Origin: Hyphomicrobiales bacterium
Lineage (GTDB): Bacteria; Pseudomonadota; Alphaproteobacteria; Rhizobiales; Beijerinckiaceae
Assembly (NCBI GenBank): GCA_019247795.1
Contig: JAFBAK010000142.1
Location: 1 to 48,555, forward strand
Length of the DNA: 48,555 nt
Direction: 5' to 3'
The stretch's first letter is position 1. Every line of letters starts with the position of its first letter. The notes below the pieces were generated by a model that saw only the letters and a program-made list of their open reading frames with translations, was not told where the DNA came from and did not search any database. This document shows, in pieces, positions 25,647-35,685 of this stretch. The translations under genes and the position numbers were made by a program.

Positions 25647-26201
25647 ATGAACCGTCGTCAATTCTTGAGCGCGCTCGTTCTCATCGGGCCGACAGCTTGC
25701 GCGCCCTATGCGGTGACTGGGTTTCCACCCGAGTCGCTCGACGCTCCCTACACACTCGCGAGCGGCGACAAGCTGCGCATCATCGTCTTTGGCCAAGACA
25801 ATCTCTCGAACATCTACCCGGTGGACGGGTCGGGCCGGATCTCGATGCCGCTGATCGGAACCGTCCCGGCCCGCGGCCTCACGACACGCGCTCTCGCGCG
25901 ACAGATCGAGGCAAAGCTTCGCAAGGGGTTCATCAGGGAGCCGCAGGTGACGGTCGACATCGATACGTATCGGCCGTTCTTCATTCTCGGCGAAGTGGTG
26001 GCGAGCGGCCAATATCCTTTCGTCAGCGGCATGACCGTCGAGAAGGCAGTGGCGATCGCCGGCGGATTCAGCCCGCGAGCCTATCAATACGCCGCCGATG
26101 TGACGCGCCAGATCAACGGCGAGCCATTCACCGCGAGCGTGCCCATCACGGCGCCCGTCGCTCCCGGCGACACCGTCGTCATCCGCGAACGGTTTCTCTG
26201 A
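25647..26201 (+). CDS. Polysaccharide export protein (Wza/GumB/BexD-like), short form
   Basis: This is a 184-residue outer-membrane-type polysaccharide export protein. The N-terminus MNRRQFLSALVLIGPTACAP is a signal sequence ending at a cysteine, so it may be a lipoprotein, although the lipobox has a Pro; RR-QFL also resembles a Tat signal. The Poly_export domain starts YTLASGDKLRIIVFGQDNLS and a SLBB-like part follows (FFILGEVVASGQYPFVSGMT). It is about half the length of E. coli Wza and lacks the C-terminal helix, like GumB-type proteins. The stop overlaps the start of the glycosyltransferase by one base (TGATG). It should work with the divergent Wzc-like protein. Confidence 0.87.
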   Translation: MNRRQFLSALVLIGPTACAPYAVTGFPPESLDAPYTLASGDKLRIIVFGQDNLSNIYPVDGSGRISMPLIGTVPARGLTTRALARQIEAKLRKGFIREPQVTVDIDTYRPFFILGEVVASGQYPFVSGMTVEKAVAIAGGFSPRAYQYAADVTRQINGEPFTASVPITAPVAPGDTVVIRERFL

Positions 26202-27406
26202 TGCAGAGGGGCGCCATCGTCGAGCTCGGGACGGCCCCCGTCGCGAGCTTGGACGCAGGGCAGCCTTTGCGCATCTTGCATGTCTTTCGCGCCCCGGTCG
26301 GCGGCCTTTTCCGCCATGTCGAGGACCTGACGCGCGGACAGATCGAGCGCGGTCATGCGGTCGGCATCTTTTGCGACAGCCTCACGGGAGGTCCGCGAGG
26401 GGAGGCCATTCTCGCTTCACTTCTGCCCTCGTTCGCACTCGGCTTGGCGCGCACGCCGATGCGCCGCAATCCGCATCTCAGCGACATCACTGCGCTTGTG
26501 GCGCTTCGCCGCCTGACCCGAAAAATCAAGCCGGACATCATTCATGCCCATGGCTCGAAGGGAGGCGTCTACGGGCGCCTGCCCGCCCTTCTTCACCGGG
26601 ATGGCATTCTTCGCGCCTACACCCCGCATGGCGGCAGCCTGAACCATCGGCCAGGCAGTGCGCCGCATTGGATCTACATGCGGATCGAAGCTTTGCTCGG
26701 CCGCGTGACCGATCTTTTTACCTTCGAGAGCGAATTCGTCGCCGCACGCTACATCGACTATGTCGGTCGGCCGCGCGCCCTGAACCGCGTCATCTGGAAT
26801 GGGCTGCACCGGCATGAATTCGAAACGGTGACGCCGGCGCCGAACGCGTCCTCCCTCGTCTTTATCGGTGAGTTCAGGGCCGCCAAGGGTATCCACACCT
26901 TGATCGGCGCTCTTTGCCTTTTGCGACAACGAGGGGTGCCCGTCTCAGTCACTTTCGTGGGTTCTGGCCCGGACGAAGACGAGCTGCATGCCGCCCTCGC
27001 CCGCGAAGGGTTGGCCGAGCGTGCGACCATTCTCACCCCACGACCGGCGCGCGATGCCATGCGGCTTGGCCGTGTCATGGTGGTGCCGTCGCAGGCCGAG
27101 TCCCTCCCTTACGTCATCCTCGAAGCCGCCGCCGCTCGCGTGCCGTTGATCGCCACCAAAGTCGGCGGGGTGCCGGAAATCTTCGGCCCCGTCGCATCAC
27201 GGCTCTTGCCCCCCGACGATCCGGCGATGCTCGCCGACGCGATTGCCGACTGTCTCGAAATGTCGACAAGCGAGCTTCGTGAGGAGGCTGCGGTTCTCGC
27301 CGCCTTTGTCGAGCAGCGCTTCTCGGTCGCCGTCATGGTCGACGGCGTTCTTGGCGCATATCGCGATGCCATGGCTTTGCGTTCTCACGCTCGACAGCAC
27401 GTTTGA
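26201..27406 (+). CDS. GT4-family glycosyltransferase
   Basis: This is a GT-B fold glycosyltransferase, 401 residues, that would transfer a sugar from an NDP-sugar to the lipid-linked repeat unit at the cytoplasmic membrane face. The N-terminal domain shows VGGLFRHVEDL and PDIIHAHGSKGG. The C-terminal domain (family GT4/glycos_transf_1) begins FIGEFRAAKGIHTLI and has the donor-binding E-x7-E stretch ESLPYVILEAAAARVPLIA. Its ATG at 26201 overlaps the export-protein stop, so the two are translationally coupled. It is the only dedicated glycosyltransferase in the locus besides the priming enzyme, so either the repeat unit is very simple or further transferases lie elsewhere. Confidence 0.9.
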   Translation: MQRGAIVELGTAPVASLDAGQPLRILHVFRAPVGGLFRHVEDLTRGQIERGHAVGIFCDSLTGGPRGEAILASLLPSFALGLARTPMRRNPHLSDITALVALRRLTRKIKPDIIHAHGSKGGVYGRLPALLHRDGILRAYTPHGGSLNHRPGSAPHWIYMRIEALLGRVTDLFTFESEFVAARYIDYVGRPRALNRVIWNGLHRHEFETVTPAPNASSLVFIGEFRAAKGIHTLIGALCLLRQRGVPVSVTFVGSGPDEDELHAALAREGLAERATILTPRPARDAMRLGRVMVVPSQAESLPYVILEAAAARVPLIATKVGGVPEIFGPVASRLLPPDDPAMLADAIADCLEMSTSELREEAAVLAAFVEQRFSVAVMVDGVLGAYRDAMALRSHARQHV

Positions 27407-27481
27407 GGACTTCTCCGGCCATCGAGCGTTCGCGGCTCGGACCGACCAATCACATCAGCTCGTACAGTGTTTGAGACCTCA

Positions 27482-27510
27482 TGGTTAGGTTTTCATAACC
27501 AGTTTTTCTC
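27482..27510 (+). terminator. Hairpin followed by T-run after the glycosyltransferase
   Basis: TGGTTA (27482-27487) and TAACCA (27496-27501) form a 6-bp stem with an 8-nt loop, followed by GTTTTTCTC. The shape fits a weak intrinsic terminator, but the stem is AT-rich, so an operator is an alternative. Confidence 0.4.
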
Positions 27511-27580
27511 TAAATCACCTTTTATTCGAAGGTAAAGACGCGGACCTTTCGGACATCATTCGACGCGCAAGCGCGTGAAA

Positions 27581-27628
27581 GCGACGACACTCCTTGAGCG
27601 ACGACACTCCTGAGCGACGATACACCGA
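27581..27628. repeat. Three 15-17 bp direct repeats in the leader of the priming transferase gene
   Basis: GCGACGACACTCCTTGA (27581-27597), GCGACGACACTCCTGA (27598-27613) and GCGACGATACACCGA (27614-27628) follow without a gap, about 70 bp before the start of the next gene. The function is unknown. The rest of the 291-bp space (27407-27697) shows only the hairpin at 27482. Confidence 0.7.
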
Positions 27629-27697
27629 TGCTCCAACGCTTCCTTAAAAGGCTTCCTTCGCATCTTGGTGCGCCATCATGAACGAGAGCCGCCGGTG

Positions 27698-29245
27698 ATG
27701 AGCAGCTTCGGAAGCAACCGCGTGCTCAACGCCAAGGGTCCGGGCGCGGAGGGCTCGGCCGAGCGCGCGCGTCACGAAAAGCGAAGCTCGCATCTCTCGC
27801 CGATCGCCGAGCGCGTCGCTTCTCTTCCCGTGAAGCCCAGCTTTTCGCATATCCTGATTGAAGGCTTGGCCCGACTTGCCGACTTCACGGTTCTCATGGT
27901 GAGCGGGCTGGCGGCCTTTCGCCTGTATTTCGGCAGTTTTGCGGAATTCGACACCGCCTACTCGGCGATGTTGCCGCTGGTTTCGATCGCGGCGCTCTTT
28001 GCCTTTCAAACGGCTTCCTTATACCAGATGAGCGCCTTGCGGCGCTTCGCACACGCGTTGCCGCGCCTCGCCGGCGCCTGGATCTTGGTGTTCCTTGTCG
28101 CCTTGGCCAGCATCTTCTTCATGAAGAGCGCCGACGCCTTCTCCCGGGTTTTTCTTCTGTCGTGGTTCGGGCTCGGTTTCCTCATGGTCGGGCTCGCAAG
28201 GACGGGGGTTTCGTCCTGTCTGCGCCGGCTTGCGCGAAGCGGCAGGCTCGACCGGCGCACCGTGCTCGTCGGTGGCGGCGAACCGGCCGAGTCACTGATC
28301 AAGCTTCTCGAGAGCCAGAAGGAAATGGGCCTGCAGATCTGTGGCGTGTTCGACGACCGCGCCGACAGCCGCTCTCCGGAAACGATCGCGAATTATCCGA
28401 AACTCGGTTCCGTGGACGATCTTGTCGAGTTCGCGCGACGCACTCGCGTCGATCTCGTGCTCTTCACGCTCCCGGTCACGGCCGAGCAGCGGATCCTGCA
28501 GATGCTGCGCAAGCTCTCCGCTTTGCCTATCGACATTCGCCTATCGGCGCATATGGCCAAGCTTCGCCTGCGGCCGCGCTCCTATTCGTATATCGGCTCG
28601 GTGCCCGTGCTCGCTCTCTCCGACAGGCCGATCGCCGATTGGGACCTCGTGCTGAAATGGGTATTCGACAAGATCGTCGGTTGGGCGCTGCTCATCGTCC
28701 TTTCGCCGCTTCTCCTCTTGATCGCGCTGGCCGTGAAGCTCGACTCGAAAGGGCCCGTCTTCTTTCGCCAAAAGCGACTCGGCTTCAACAACGAGATCAT
28801 CGAGATCTTCAAGTTTCGATCGATGTACGTCGAGGACTCGGACCCGAGCGCAACGAAGCTCGTGACGCCGGACGATCCGCGCGTGACGCGCGTTGGACGC
28901 TTCATCCGCAAGACGTCGCTCGACGAGTTGCCGCAACTCATCAATGTTGCGGTGTTCGGCAACCTGGCCCTCGTCGGCCCCAGGCCACACGCGCTCCAGG
29001 CGAAAGCGGCGGACAGGCTCTACGACCAGGTGGTCGATGGGTATTTCGCGCGCCATCGCGTCAAACCGGGCATCACCGGATGGGCCCAGGTCCATGGCTG
29101 GCGTGGCGAAACCGACACGCAGGAGAAGATCCAAAAGCGCGTCGAGCACGACCTCTTTTATATCGAGAATTGGTCGCTTTTCCTCGATCTCAAGATCCTC
29201 CTGAAGACGCCGGGCGCCCTTCTCAATCCCAAGAACGCCTATTGA
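27698..29245 (+). CDS. Undecaprenyl-phosphate sugar phosphotransferase (WcaJ/priming type)
   Basis: This is the priming enzyme of exopolysaccharide synthesis, 515 residues. It transfers a sugar-1-phosphate, typically glucose, from an NDP-sugar to undecaprenyl phosphate. It has four to five membrane helices in the first 160 residues, a central CoA-binding-like nucleotide fold (TVLVGGGEPAESLIKLLE) and a C-terminal bacterial sugar transferase domain. That domain contains KGPVFFRQKRLGFNN, FKFRSMYVED, TSLDELPQLINV, VGPRPHA and KPGITGWAQVHGWRGET. The ATG at 27698 follows CCGGTG; TTG and GTG codons slightly upstream (27665, 27668) are alternatives. The polymerase-like gene follows 4 bp downstream. 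Confidence 0.93.
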   Translation: MSSFGSNRVLNAKGPGAEGSAERARHEKRSSHLSPIAERVASLPVKPSFSHILIEGLARLADFTVLMVSGLAAFRLYFGSFAEFDTAYSAMLPLVSIAALFAFQTASLYQMSALRRFAHALPRLAGAWILVFLVALASIFFMKSADAFSRVFLLSWFGLGFLMVGLARTGVSSCLRRLARSGRLDRRTVLVGGGEPAESLIKLLESQKEMGLQICGVFDDRADSRSPETIANYPKLGSVDDLVEFARRTRVDLVLFTLPVTAEQRILQMLRKLSALPIDIRLSAHMAKLRLRPRSYSYIGSVPVLALSDRPIADWDLVLKWVFDKIVGWALLIVLSPLLLLIALAVKLDSKGPVFFRQKRLGFNNEIIEIFKFRSMYVEDSDPSATKLVTPDDPRVTRVGRFIRKTSLDELPQLINVAVFGNLALVGPRPHALQAKAADRLYDQVVDGYFARHRVKPGITGWAQVHGWRGETDTQEKIQKRVEHDLFYIENWSLFLDLKILLKTPGALLNPKNAY

Positions 29246-29249
29246 CGCC

Positions 29250-30512
29250 ATGACGAGCACGGCGGCCTATGAGCGTTCCGCCCCGGACGCCCCGCCCCGC
29301 TCCGGCGTCGTGTTCAACAGAGCCTTCGAGCGCGGGCTCCTGCTTCTTCTCACCGCGTCGAGCTTCGTCGCCTCCATCGAGCCCTCCCCTTACGAATTCG
29401 TCTTTGCGGCGGTGCTCGCTTCCTTTGTCGCAACGAGGGGGTTGCGCTTCCACCCGGCGATTCTTCCGCTCGCCCTTTGCCTCATCCTGTTCAGCATCGG
29501 TGGCTTTGTGAGCCTCGCGCCGTTTCTCGATGAGAACGAATCGGTGATGTTCACTGGAATTTCCGCCTATCTCAGCGTCACCGCTTTGTTCTTCGCCATG
29601 CTGCTGCGCGTTGATGCCCAAGGCCGGCTTGACGCCTTGCGCCGCGGCTATGTGATCGCGGCCGTCGCGGCCTCGATCGCCGGCATCGTCGGCTTCTTCC
29701 ACATCGGCGGCTTTGGTGAGATCTTGACGCGCTATGATCGGGCGGCCGGGACCTTCAAGGATCCGAATGTGCTCGGCACTTTTGTGATTTTGCCGCTCGT
29801 GTATCTGGTGCACTCGATGCTGGTGGATCGATTGCGCATTCGGAGCGTGATTGCGGTCGCGATCATCGTGTTCGGCGGTGTGTTTCTTTCGTTCTCGCGA
29901 GGCGCCTGGGGGCACGCGTTCGGTTCTCTCGCCTTGATGACGGTCCTCACCTACATCGCCAGCCGAGACGGGCGAATTCGGCGGCGCATCATCGTGCTGA
30001 CGGTGATCGGGTTGATCTCGATTGCGGCCGCCCTCACCGCTGTGCTCTCCGTGAACACGGTCGGCCGCACCTTCGAGGACCGCGCGAGCTTCGAGCAAAG
30101 CTATGACCTCGGCGAGCAGGGGCGCTTCGGCAATCAGCTTGCCGCGATTCCCATGTTGATGGAGCGGCCGAACGGCTTCGGGCCTTTGCGTTTCCGCTTC
30201 TTCTTTGTCGAGGATGCCCACAACGTCTACATCAACGCGTTCGCATCCTATGGCTGGCTGGGCGGCTTCAGCTATCTGGTGCTCATCATTCTCACGGCAA
30301 GCATTGGCTGGCGCCTGGTGAGCACCAATTTCGGTTTGCGCGGCGACGCCATCGTGATCTGGTCGAGCTTGTTCGTGGAGATCCTGCAGGGCCTTCAGAT
30401 CGACACCGATCACTGGCGTCATTTCTGGCTGATGTTGGGGCTCATATGGGGGATGCTCCCGATGCTGCGCGCTCCTTCGCGTTCCCTGACTCCGGTGCGG
30501 CGCCCTCTCTGA
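29250..30512 (+). CDS. O-antigen polymerase/ligase-like membrane protein (Wzy/WaaL family)
   Basis: This is a 420-residue polytopic membrane protein with about ten helices. A large periplasmic loop near residues 265-335 contains GRTFEDRASFEQSYDLGEQG and the AHNVYINAFASYGWLGG segment, both typical of O-antigen ligase/polymerase proteins. It also has the TFKDPNVLGTF motif common in this family. It lies 4 bp after the priming transferase gene, so the two are co-transcribed. It is probably the Wzy polymerase of the locus, since no lipid A core genes are nearby. The last 71 bp overlap the end of the convergent flippase gene. Confidence 0.85.
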   Translation: MTSTAAYERSAPDAPPRSGVVFNRAFERGLLLLLTASSFVASIEPSPYEFVFAAVLASFVATRGLRFHPAILPLALCLILFSIGGFVSLAPFLDENESVMFTGISAYLSVTALFFAMLLRVDAQGRLDALRRGYVIAAVAASIAGIVGFFHIGGFGEILTRYDRAAGTFKDPNVLGTFVILPLVYLVHSMLVDRLRIRSVIAVAIIVFGGVFLSFSRGAWGHAFGSLALMTVLTYIASRDGRIRRRIIVLTVIGLISIAAALTAVLSVNTVGRTFEDRASFEQSYDLGEQGRFGNQLAAIPMLMERPNGFGPLRFRFFFVEDAHNVYINAFASYGWLGGFSYLVLIILTASIGWRLVSTNFGLRGDAIVIWSSLFVEILQGLQIDTDHWRHFWLMLGLIWGMLPMLRAPSRSLTPVRRPL

Positions 30513-31899
30513 GAAAGTCTCGCACGCCGGCGACGTCGAAAAACCAGATCGCGCTCGCATAAACTAGAAAGCCGACGACAGCCCGCGCCACGAGCGTGAG
30601 CAATTCATGCCCGGCGAAGCGCAGCGGCACGATCGAAGCGACGAGAAGAACACAGGCGGCGGCGATCTTTCCAAGATCCCGCAACGGCCAGTCGATCAGG
30701 CGGCTCACAATCGCGCGACGAAGGACAAGCGCAAGACCGACGCCCATTCCGCAGAGATGGGCGAGGGCGGCGGCCAAAAGCTCGTCGGTGGGCAGAAGCA
30801 GCAACACGGCGAGATCGGTCGCCACGGCCATGATGGCGGCAAGCGAGATGTCCCCGGTGCGCAGCTCGACCTGGAAGACGGGGCGCAGCACGAAGGCTTG
30901 CGCCGTGTAGGCGAAACCCGCCGCGACCGCGACAGGTGCATAGCGCGCGAAGACGTCCCGGAAATGCTCGGCGAGAAGCAGCTGTGCGAGCGGCTCGGCG
31001 ACGAGCGCGAAGCCGAGCGCCGCAGGTGCAAGCACGAGAAGCATCACCGCAATATTGCGGGCGATGTCCTCGCGGGTGCGTGCCATCCCCTGGCGGTGAA
31101 GATTGGCGACGAGCCTTGGGAACAGCACGGCATCGCCCACGGAGGCGGTGACAGCGAGCGCGCGGAAGGCGAGGTCGAAGGTAATCGCATAAGCGCCGGT
31201 TTCGGCAAGCGAGGCGCCGCGCGCCAAGAAAGTGCGGTTGAGGACCGCAATCAAGAGATAACAGCCTTCGGCGATCACCATCGGAGCCGCGTACCGCGCA
31301 AAGCGCTTGGCAAAACTGAGGCTCGCCAGAATTGGACGGGCTCGCACGTCCTTCAGACGCATCATGCCGTAGACGATCGAGGGCAGGATGGCCGCGGCAA
31401 GCGCGCAGCACGTGGCCACGAAGGATTGGGAAATGAGCGCGACAGGAACGGCGAAACCGAAGGTGAAGATGCTGCGCGCCACCACCATCACGGCGTAGCG
31501 CCGCGCGTCGAAACGGGCGCGGCACAAGGCGGTCCAATATTCAAAAGCGGCATTTGCCGCGGTGAGCACGACAAGAGCGCCAAGCGACTCGGGGCTCGAT
31601 TCCGGCAAAAAGCCGCAAATCGAGAAAATCGTGCCAAGCACGAACGCCAACCCGGTCGAAGCGAAAAAGGCGATGTCGAGCGTCGCCCGCAGGGATGGCT
31701 CCTTGAGGCGCACGACCGGGGTATAGAAGCGCATGGCGCTAAGCCGCACCCAATCATAGGCCAGGTTTCCGAGCAGCAGCGCCGCCGCGAAATAGACAGT
31801 GAACGCCCCATAAGCGGATGCTGGCAGCGCCCAGGCAAGCGCAAGCGCCAGGCCGAGGTTGAGGAGCGCGTTGAGCGCAAAGAGAGCGCCGGACCACAT
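30442..31899 (-). CDS. Polysaccharide flippase-like membrane protein (Wzx type)
   Basis: This is a 485-residue membrane protein of the MOP/PST superfamily with 12-14 helices; it would flip lipid-linked repeat units across the inner membrane. The ATG at 31899 starts MWSGALFALNALLNLGLALA, the usual N-terminus; a longer reading to 32019 adds only polar, Arg-rich residues. Internal features include GCYLLIAVLNRTFLARG and FDLAFRALAVTASVGDAVL. It is on the opposite strand to the other synthesis genes, with its 3' end inside the 3' end of the polymerase-like gene. The N-terminal end faces gyrA, from which it is separated by 141 bp. Confidence 0.83.
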   Translation of the reverse strand: MWSGALFALNALLNLGLALALAWALPASAYGAFTVYFAAALLLGNLAYDWVRLSAMRFYTPVVRLKEPSLRATLDIAFFASTGLAFVLGTIFSICGFLPESSPESLGALVVLTAANAAFEYWTALCRARFDARRYAVMVVARSIFTFGFAVPVALISQSFVATCCALAAAILPSIVYGMMRLKDVRARPILASLSFAKRFARYAAPMVIAEGCYLLIAVLNRTFLARGASLAETGAYAITFDLAFRALAVTASVGDAVLFPRLVANLHRQGMARTREDIARNIAVMLLVLAPAALGFALVAEPLAQLLLAEHFRDVFARYAPVAVAAGFAYTAQAFVLRPVFQVELRTGDISLAAIMAVATDLAVLLLLPTDELLAAALAHLCGMGVGLALVLRRAIVSRLIDWPLRDLGKIAAACVLLVASIVPLRFAGHELLTLVARAVVGFLVYASAIWFFDVAGVRDFLREGAAPESGNAKERAASGASPI

Positions 31900-32040
31900 T
31901 GCGGCGAGGTCTAGCTCAAAACCCCTTCGGAAACTTGAACCAGCCGAACGTAAGTGGATCGGATGCCATTGCGGCACTGCTCGCGCAAATGAGGTGCGAC
32001 GCCAGACGACCCATGCCACTCAACCGGAAGCACGGCTGCG

Positions 32041-34812
32041 CTATTCGCTTGGCTCGCCCTCGGCCTCGTCCTGCGGCATTTGGCCGTCGTCCTCGCCTTC
32101 CTCGCCGACACGTTCGACCGACACAACACGCTCGCCCTCTGCCGTGTTGAGGATGATGACGCCTTGCGTCACCCGCCGGGCGAGCCGGATCCCTTCGACC
32201 GGGCAGCGGATCAGCTGACCGCCATCGGTGACCAGCATCACCTCGTCCCCCACATCGACCGGGAAGGACGCAACGAGTGGGCCATTGCGCTCATTCACCA
32301 CCATCGCGGTGATGCCTTTGCCCCCGCGGCCCGTCACGCGGTATTCGAACGCCGAGGAGCGCTTGCCGTAGCCGTTCTCGGAAATGGTGAGGATGATCTC
32401 CTCGACGGCCGACATCTCCGCGTAGCGCTCAGGCGAGAGTGAGCCATTCGTCTCGGCGGTCTCCTCCCCCTCCCCCAAAGCCTGATCTTCCGCGGCCTCG
32501 CCGGCGACAGCGCGGCGCATGCGAAGATAGGCCGCCCGTTCTTCCGGCGTCGCCTCCACATGGCGCAGGATTGCCATCGAGATCAGATGATCTCCCTTAC
32601 CGAGCGCAATGCCGCGCACACCCGTGGAATCGCGGCCCTTGAAGACGCGAACATCCGCGACGGGAAAGCGGATGCATTGGCCTTGTGCCGTCGTGAGCAG
32701 CACGTCATCTTTCTCGTTGCAGATCGCCACCTCGAGGATCGAGTCGCCCTCGTCGAGCTTCATGGCGATCTTACCGGAGCGGTTGACCTGGGCGAAATCG
32801 GAAAGCTTGTTGCGCCGCACCCGTCCTGACGAGGTGGCGAAGAGGACGTCGAGCTTGTCCCAGCTCGCCTCATCCTCGGGAAGCGGCATGATCGTCGTGA
32901 TCCGCTCTCCGGACTCGAGCGGCAGCAGGTTGACGAGCGCCTTGCCCCTCGCATTGGGGGCCGCGAGCGGCAGCCGCCAGACCTTGAATTTGTAGGCCTG
33001 ACCTCGCGAGGAGAAGAGGAGAATCGGCGTGTGGGTCGAGGCGACGAAGATGCGAGAAACGAAATCCTCCTCGCGCGTCGACATTCCCGAGCGGCCTTTG
33101 CCGCCGCGCCGCTGCGCCCGATAAGTGATCAGCGGCACGCGTTTCACGTAGCCTGCGTGGCTGAATGTGACGACCATGTCTTCGCGCTGGATGAGGTCCT
33201 CGTCATCGACCTCGCCCTCCAGATCGAGGATGCGCGTGCGTCGCGGCGTGGCGAAAGCCTCCTTCACCTCGATGAGTTCGGCCTTGACGATCGACATGAT
33301 GCGCGCCCGCGAGCGCAGCACATCGAGGTGATCGGCAATCTCCTGCGAAAGCTTCATGAGATCGTCGCCGATCTCGTCGCGCCCGAGCGCGGTGAGCCTT
33401 TGAAGTCGCAGGTCCAGGATGGCCCGCGCTTGTGCTTCCGAAAGCCGGTAGGTTCCGTCTTCCTTCAGCCGATGCAGCGGGTCGTCGATGAGGGCCATCA
33501 GCGGGGCCATGTCCCTCGCCGGCCAGTCGCGGCCCATCAGGGTTTCCCGCGCCGAGTTCGGATCGGGCGCGGTGCGGATGAGACGGATCACCTCGTCGAT
33601 ATTGGCGACCGCAATCGCCAGGCCGACCAGAACATGGGCGCGTTCACGCGCCTTGGCGAGCAGGTATTTCGTGCGGCGGCTGACGACGTCCTCACGAAAT
33701 TCGACGAAGGCGCGCAGGAAATCTTGCAAATTGAGCGTTTGCGGGCGGCCCCCGTTCAGCGCGACCATGTTGGCGCCGAAACTCGTCTGCAGCGGCGTGA
33801 AGCGGTAAAGCTGGTTGAGCACGACATCCGCCATCGCGTCGCGCTTGAGCTCGATGACGATCCGCATGCCGCGCCGGTCGCTTTCGTCCCGAAGCGCCGC
33901 AATGCCCTCGATCCTCTTTTCCCGCCCGAGCTCGGCGATGCGCTCGATCAGCGTCGTCTTGTTCACCTGGTAGGGAATCTCGGTGACGATGATCGCCTCG
34001 CGTTCCTTGCGCAGCTCCTCGACCTCGGTGATCGCCCGCATCACGATCGAGCCGCGGCCCAAATGGTAGGCCGCGCGGATGCCAGCCTTGCCGAGGATGG
34101 CGCCGCCGGTCGGGAAGTCCGGCCCCGGAACGATCGCCATCAGGTCATCGATCGAGATCGCAGGATCGTCGATGTAGGCGATGCACGCGTCGATCACCTC
34201 GCCGAGATTGTGCGGCGGGATATTGGTCGCCATGCCGACCGCGATGCCGCCTCCGCCGTTGACCAGAAGATTGGGGAAGCGCGCCGGCAAGACGACGGGC
34301 TCACGTTCCTTGCCGTCGTAGTTGGGACGAAAATCGACCGTGTCCTTGTCGAGATCCTCGAGCAGCGACATGGCCGCGCGCTCGAGGCGCACCTCGGTGT
34401 AGCGTTCGGCAGCCGGCGGGTCCCCGTCGATTGACCCGAAATTGCCTTGCCCGTCGATGAGCGGCAGGCGCATCGAAAATTCCTGGGCCATGCGCACCAG
34501 CGCGTCATAGATCGCGAGATTGCCATGGGGGTGGAATTTGCCCATCGTCTCGCCGGTGACGCGGGCAGATTTGTTGTAGCTGCGATCCGGCGTGAAATTC
34601 ATCTCCCGCATGGCGTAGAGGATGCGTCGATGAACCGGTTTCAAGCCGTCGCGCGCGTCGGGCAAAGCGCGGCTCACGATTACGCTCATGGCGTAATCGA
34701 GGTAGCTTCGCTTCATCTCGTCGGTGATGGAGACCGGGCGGATATCGCTTTGCTCGCCGCTTGCGGCGGGGCTGTCGTCGTCTTCGGCCAAGATCAAGCC
34801 TCGTTGAGCCAA
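32041..34812 (-). CDS. gyrA: DNA gyrase subunit A
   Basis: This is the breakage-reunion subunit of DNA gyrase, 923 residues. Catalytic tyrosine 138 is in ERYTEVRL. The N-terminal part [19 protein letters not shown] is typical. The C-terminal DNA-wrapping domain contains the GyrA box [11 protein letters not shown] and a later GRGGKG. A charged insertion (about residues 765-815, rich in Glu and Ala) interrupts the C-terminal propeller. The quinolone-resistance region reads [10 protein letters not shown], that is Asn98 and Leu99 where E. coli has Asp82 and Ser83; the Asp at E. coli position 87 is kept. The only upstream start codon is a TTG at 34812 without a clear ribosome site. marC and ssb lie upstream. 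Confidence 0.97.
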   Translation of the reverse strand: MAQRGLILAEDDDSPAASGEQSDIRPVSITDEMKRSYLDYAMSVIVSRALPDARDGLKPVHRRILYAMREMNFTPDRSYNKSARVTGETMGKFHPHGNLAIYDALVRMAQEFSMRLPLIDGQGNFGSIDGDPPAAERYTEVRLERAAMSLLEDLDKDTVDFRPNYDGKEREPVVLPARFPNLLVNGGGGIAVGMATNIPPHNLGEVIDACIAYIDDPAISIDDLMAIVPGPDFPTGGAILGKAGIRAAYHLGRGSIVMRAITEVEELRKEREAIIVTEIPYQVNKTTLIERIAELGREKRIEGIAALRDESDRRGMRIVIELKRDAMADVVLNQLYRFTPLQTSFGANMVALNGGRPQTLNLQDFLRAFVEFREDVVSRRTKYLLAKARERAHVLVGLAIAVANIDEVIRLIRTAPDPNSARETLMGRDWPARDMAPLMALIDDPLHRLKEDGTYRLSEAQARAILDLRLQRLTALGRDEIGDDLMKLSQEIADHLDVLRSRARIMSIVKAELIEVKEAFATPRRTRILDLEGEVDDEDLIQREDMVVTFSHAGYVKRVPLITYRAQRRGGKGRSGMSTREEDFVSRIFVASTHTPILLFSSRGQAYKFKVWRLPLAAPNARGKALVNLLPLESGERITTIMPLPEDEASWDKLDVLFATSSGRVRRNKLSDFAQVNRSGKIAMKLDEGDSILEVAICNEKDDVLLTTAQGQCIRFPVADVRVFKGRDSTGVRGIALGKGDHLISMAILRHVEATPEERAAYLRMRRAVAGEAAEDQALGEGEETAETNGSLSPERYAEMSAVEEIILTISENGYGKRSSAFEYRVTGRGGKGITAMVVNERNGPLVASFPVDVGDEVMLVTDGGQLIRCPVEGIRLARRVTQGVIILNTAEGERVVSVERVGEEGEDDGQMPQDEAEGEPSE

Positions 34813-34950
34813 AAAGAAGGCACTTCAGACCGCAAAACAGGATGCGAATCGGTGGTCGCGGCCTAGCTTGGATGTAACCCGATCGGAGGGCGATTCAATG
34901 GCTTTGCACGGGAATTTCGTAAGGAAAATCACTGAAAACGGCGCTCCCCG

Positions 34951-35592
34951 ATGATCCGCGATTTCGCCTCCTCGGCGCTCGCCACCTTGCTGGTCACGCT
35001 CGACCCTCCAGGCCTGGCGCCGATCTTCCTGGCACTGACGCAGGGGATGGAGGATCAGGAACGCCGGCAGGTGGCCCTGAGAGCCTGTTTCATCGCATTG
35101 GCGATCCTCACCTTTTTCGCGCTGGGAGGCGGGGAAATCCTGACCGTCCTCGGGATCAGCCTACCCGCTTTCCGCATCGCGGGCGGGCTCCTGCTGTTTT
35201 GGATCTCCTTCGAGATGGTGTTCCAGTCCAGAGGCGAGCGAAAAGCTCATGCGGCGCACAACGCCGTCACCATCGATCAAGTCCGCGACATCGCGGCTTT
35301 CCCGCTCGCCATGCCGCTGCTTGCCGGTCCTGGAGCCATTACGGCTTCCATCTTGCTGGCGGGGCGCGCGAACTCCGATCCCGGTCTTCTCGCCATCCTC
35401 ATTGCGTTGATCGCGGCGGTGCTCGCCTGCTGCGCGTTGGTGTTCCTCCTGGCGCAACGCTTCGCGCGTCTCCTCGGAACCACAGGAAACATCGTGCTGA
35501 CGCGCCTCCTCGGCGTCATCCTCGCCGCGCTCGCCGTTCAATTCGTCATCGACGGCACGGTCGCCGCGATGGCGACTTCGAGCGCCGGCTGA
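34951..35592 (+). CDS. MarC-family integral membrane protein
   Basis: This is a 213-residue inner-membrane protein with six predicted helices, of the MarC (formerly 'multiple antibiotic resistance') family, for which no transport function is established. Family features are LLVTLDPPGLAPIFLALT near the N-terminus and PLAMPLLAGPGAITASILLA in the middle. It is divergent from gyrA (138 bp between starts) and converges with ssb. The gyrA-marC-ssb grouping recurs in Hyphomicrobiales, which supports the taxonomic inference. Confidence 0.92.
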   Translation: MIRDFASSALATLLVTLDPPGLAPIFLALTQGMEDQERRQVALRACFIALAILTFFALGGGEILTVLGISLPAFRIAGGLLLFWISFEMVFQSRGERKAHAAHNAVTIDQVRDIAAFPLAMPLLAGPGAITASILLAGRANSDPGLLAILIALIAAVLACCALVFLLAQRFARLLGTTGNIVLTRLLGVILAALAVQFVIDGTVAAMATSSAG

Positions 35593-35685
35593 TCAAGAGA
35601 GATGCCCCGTCTCTTGTTAGCCCGGGTCGGCCGCGTGATGGAGCATCTCGAGCCGGATCCGCGAAGTGCTAAATGACGCCTCGTC

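Noticed and set aside
33031-34434. 467-residue plus-strand frame inside gyrA
   Set aside because: It is the shadow of the conserved gyrA frame.
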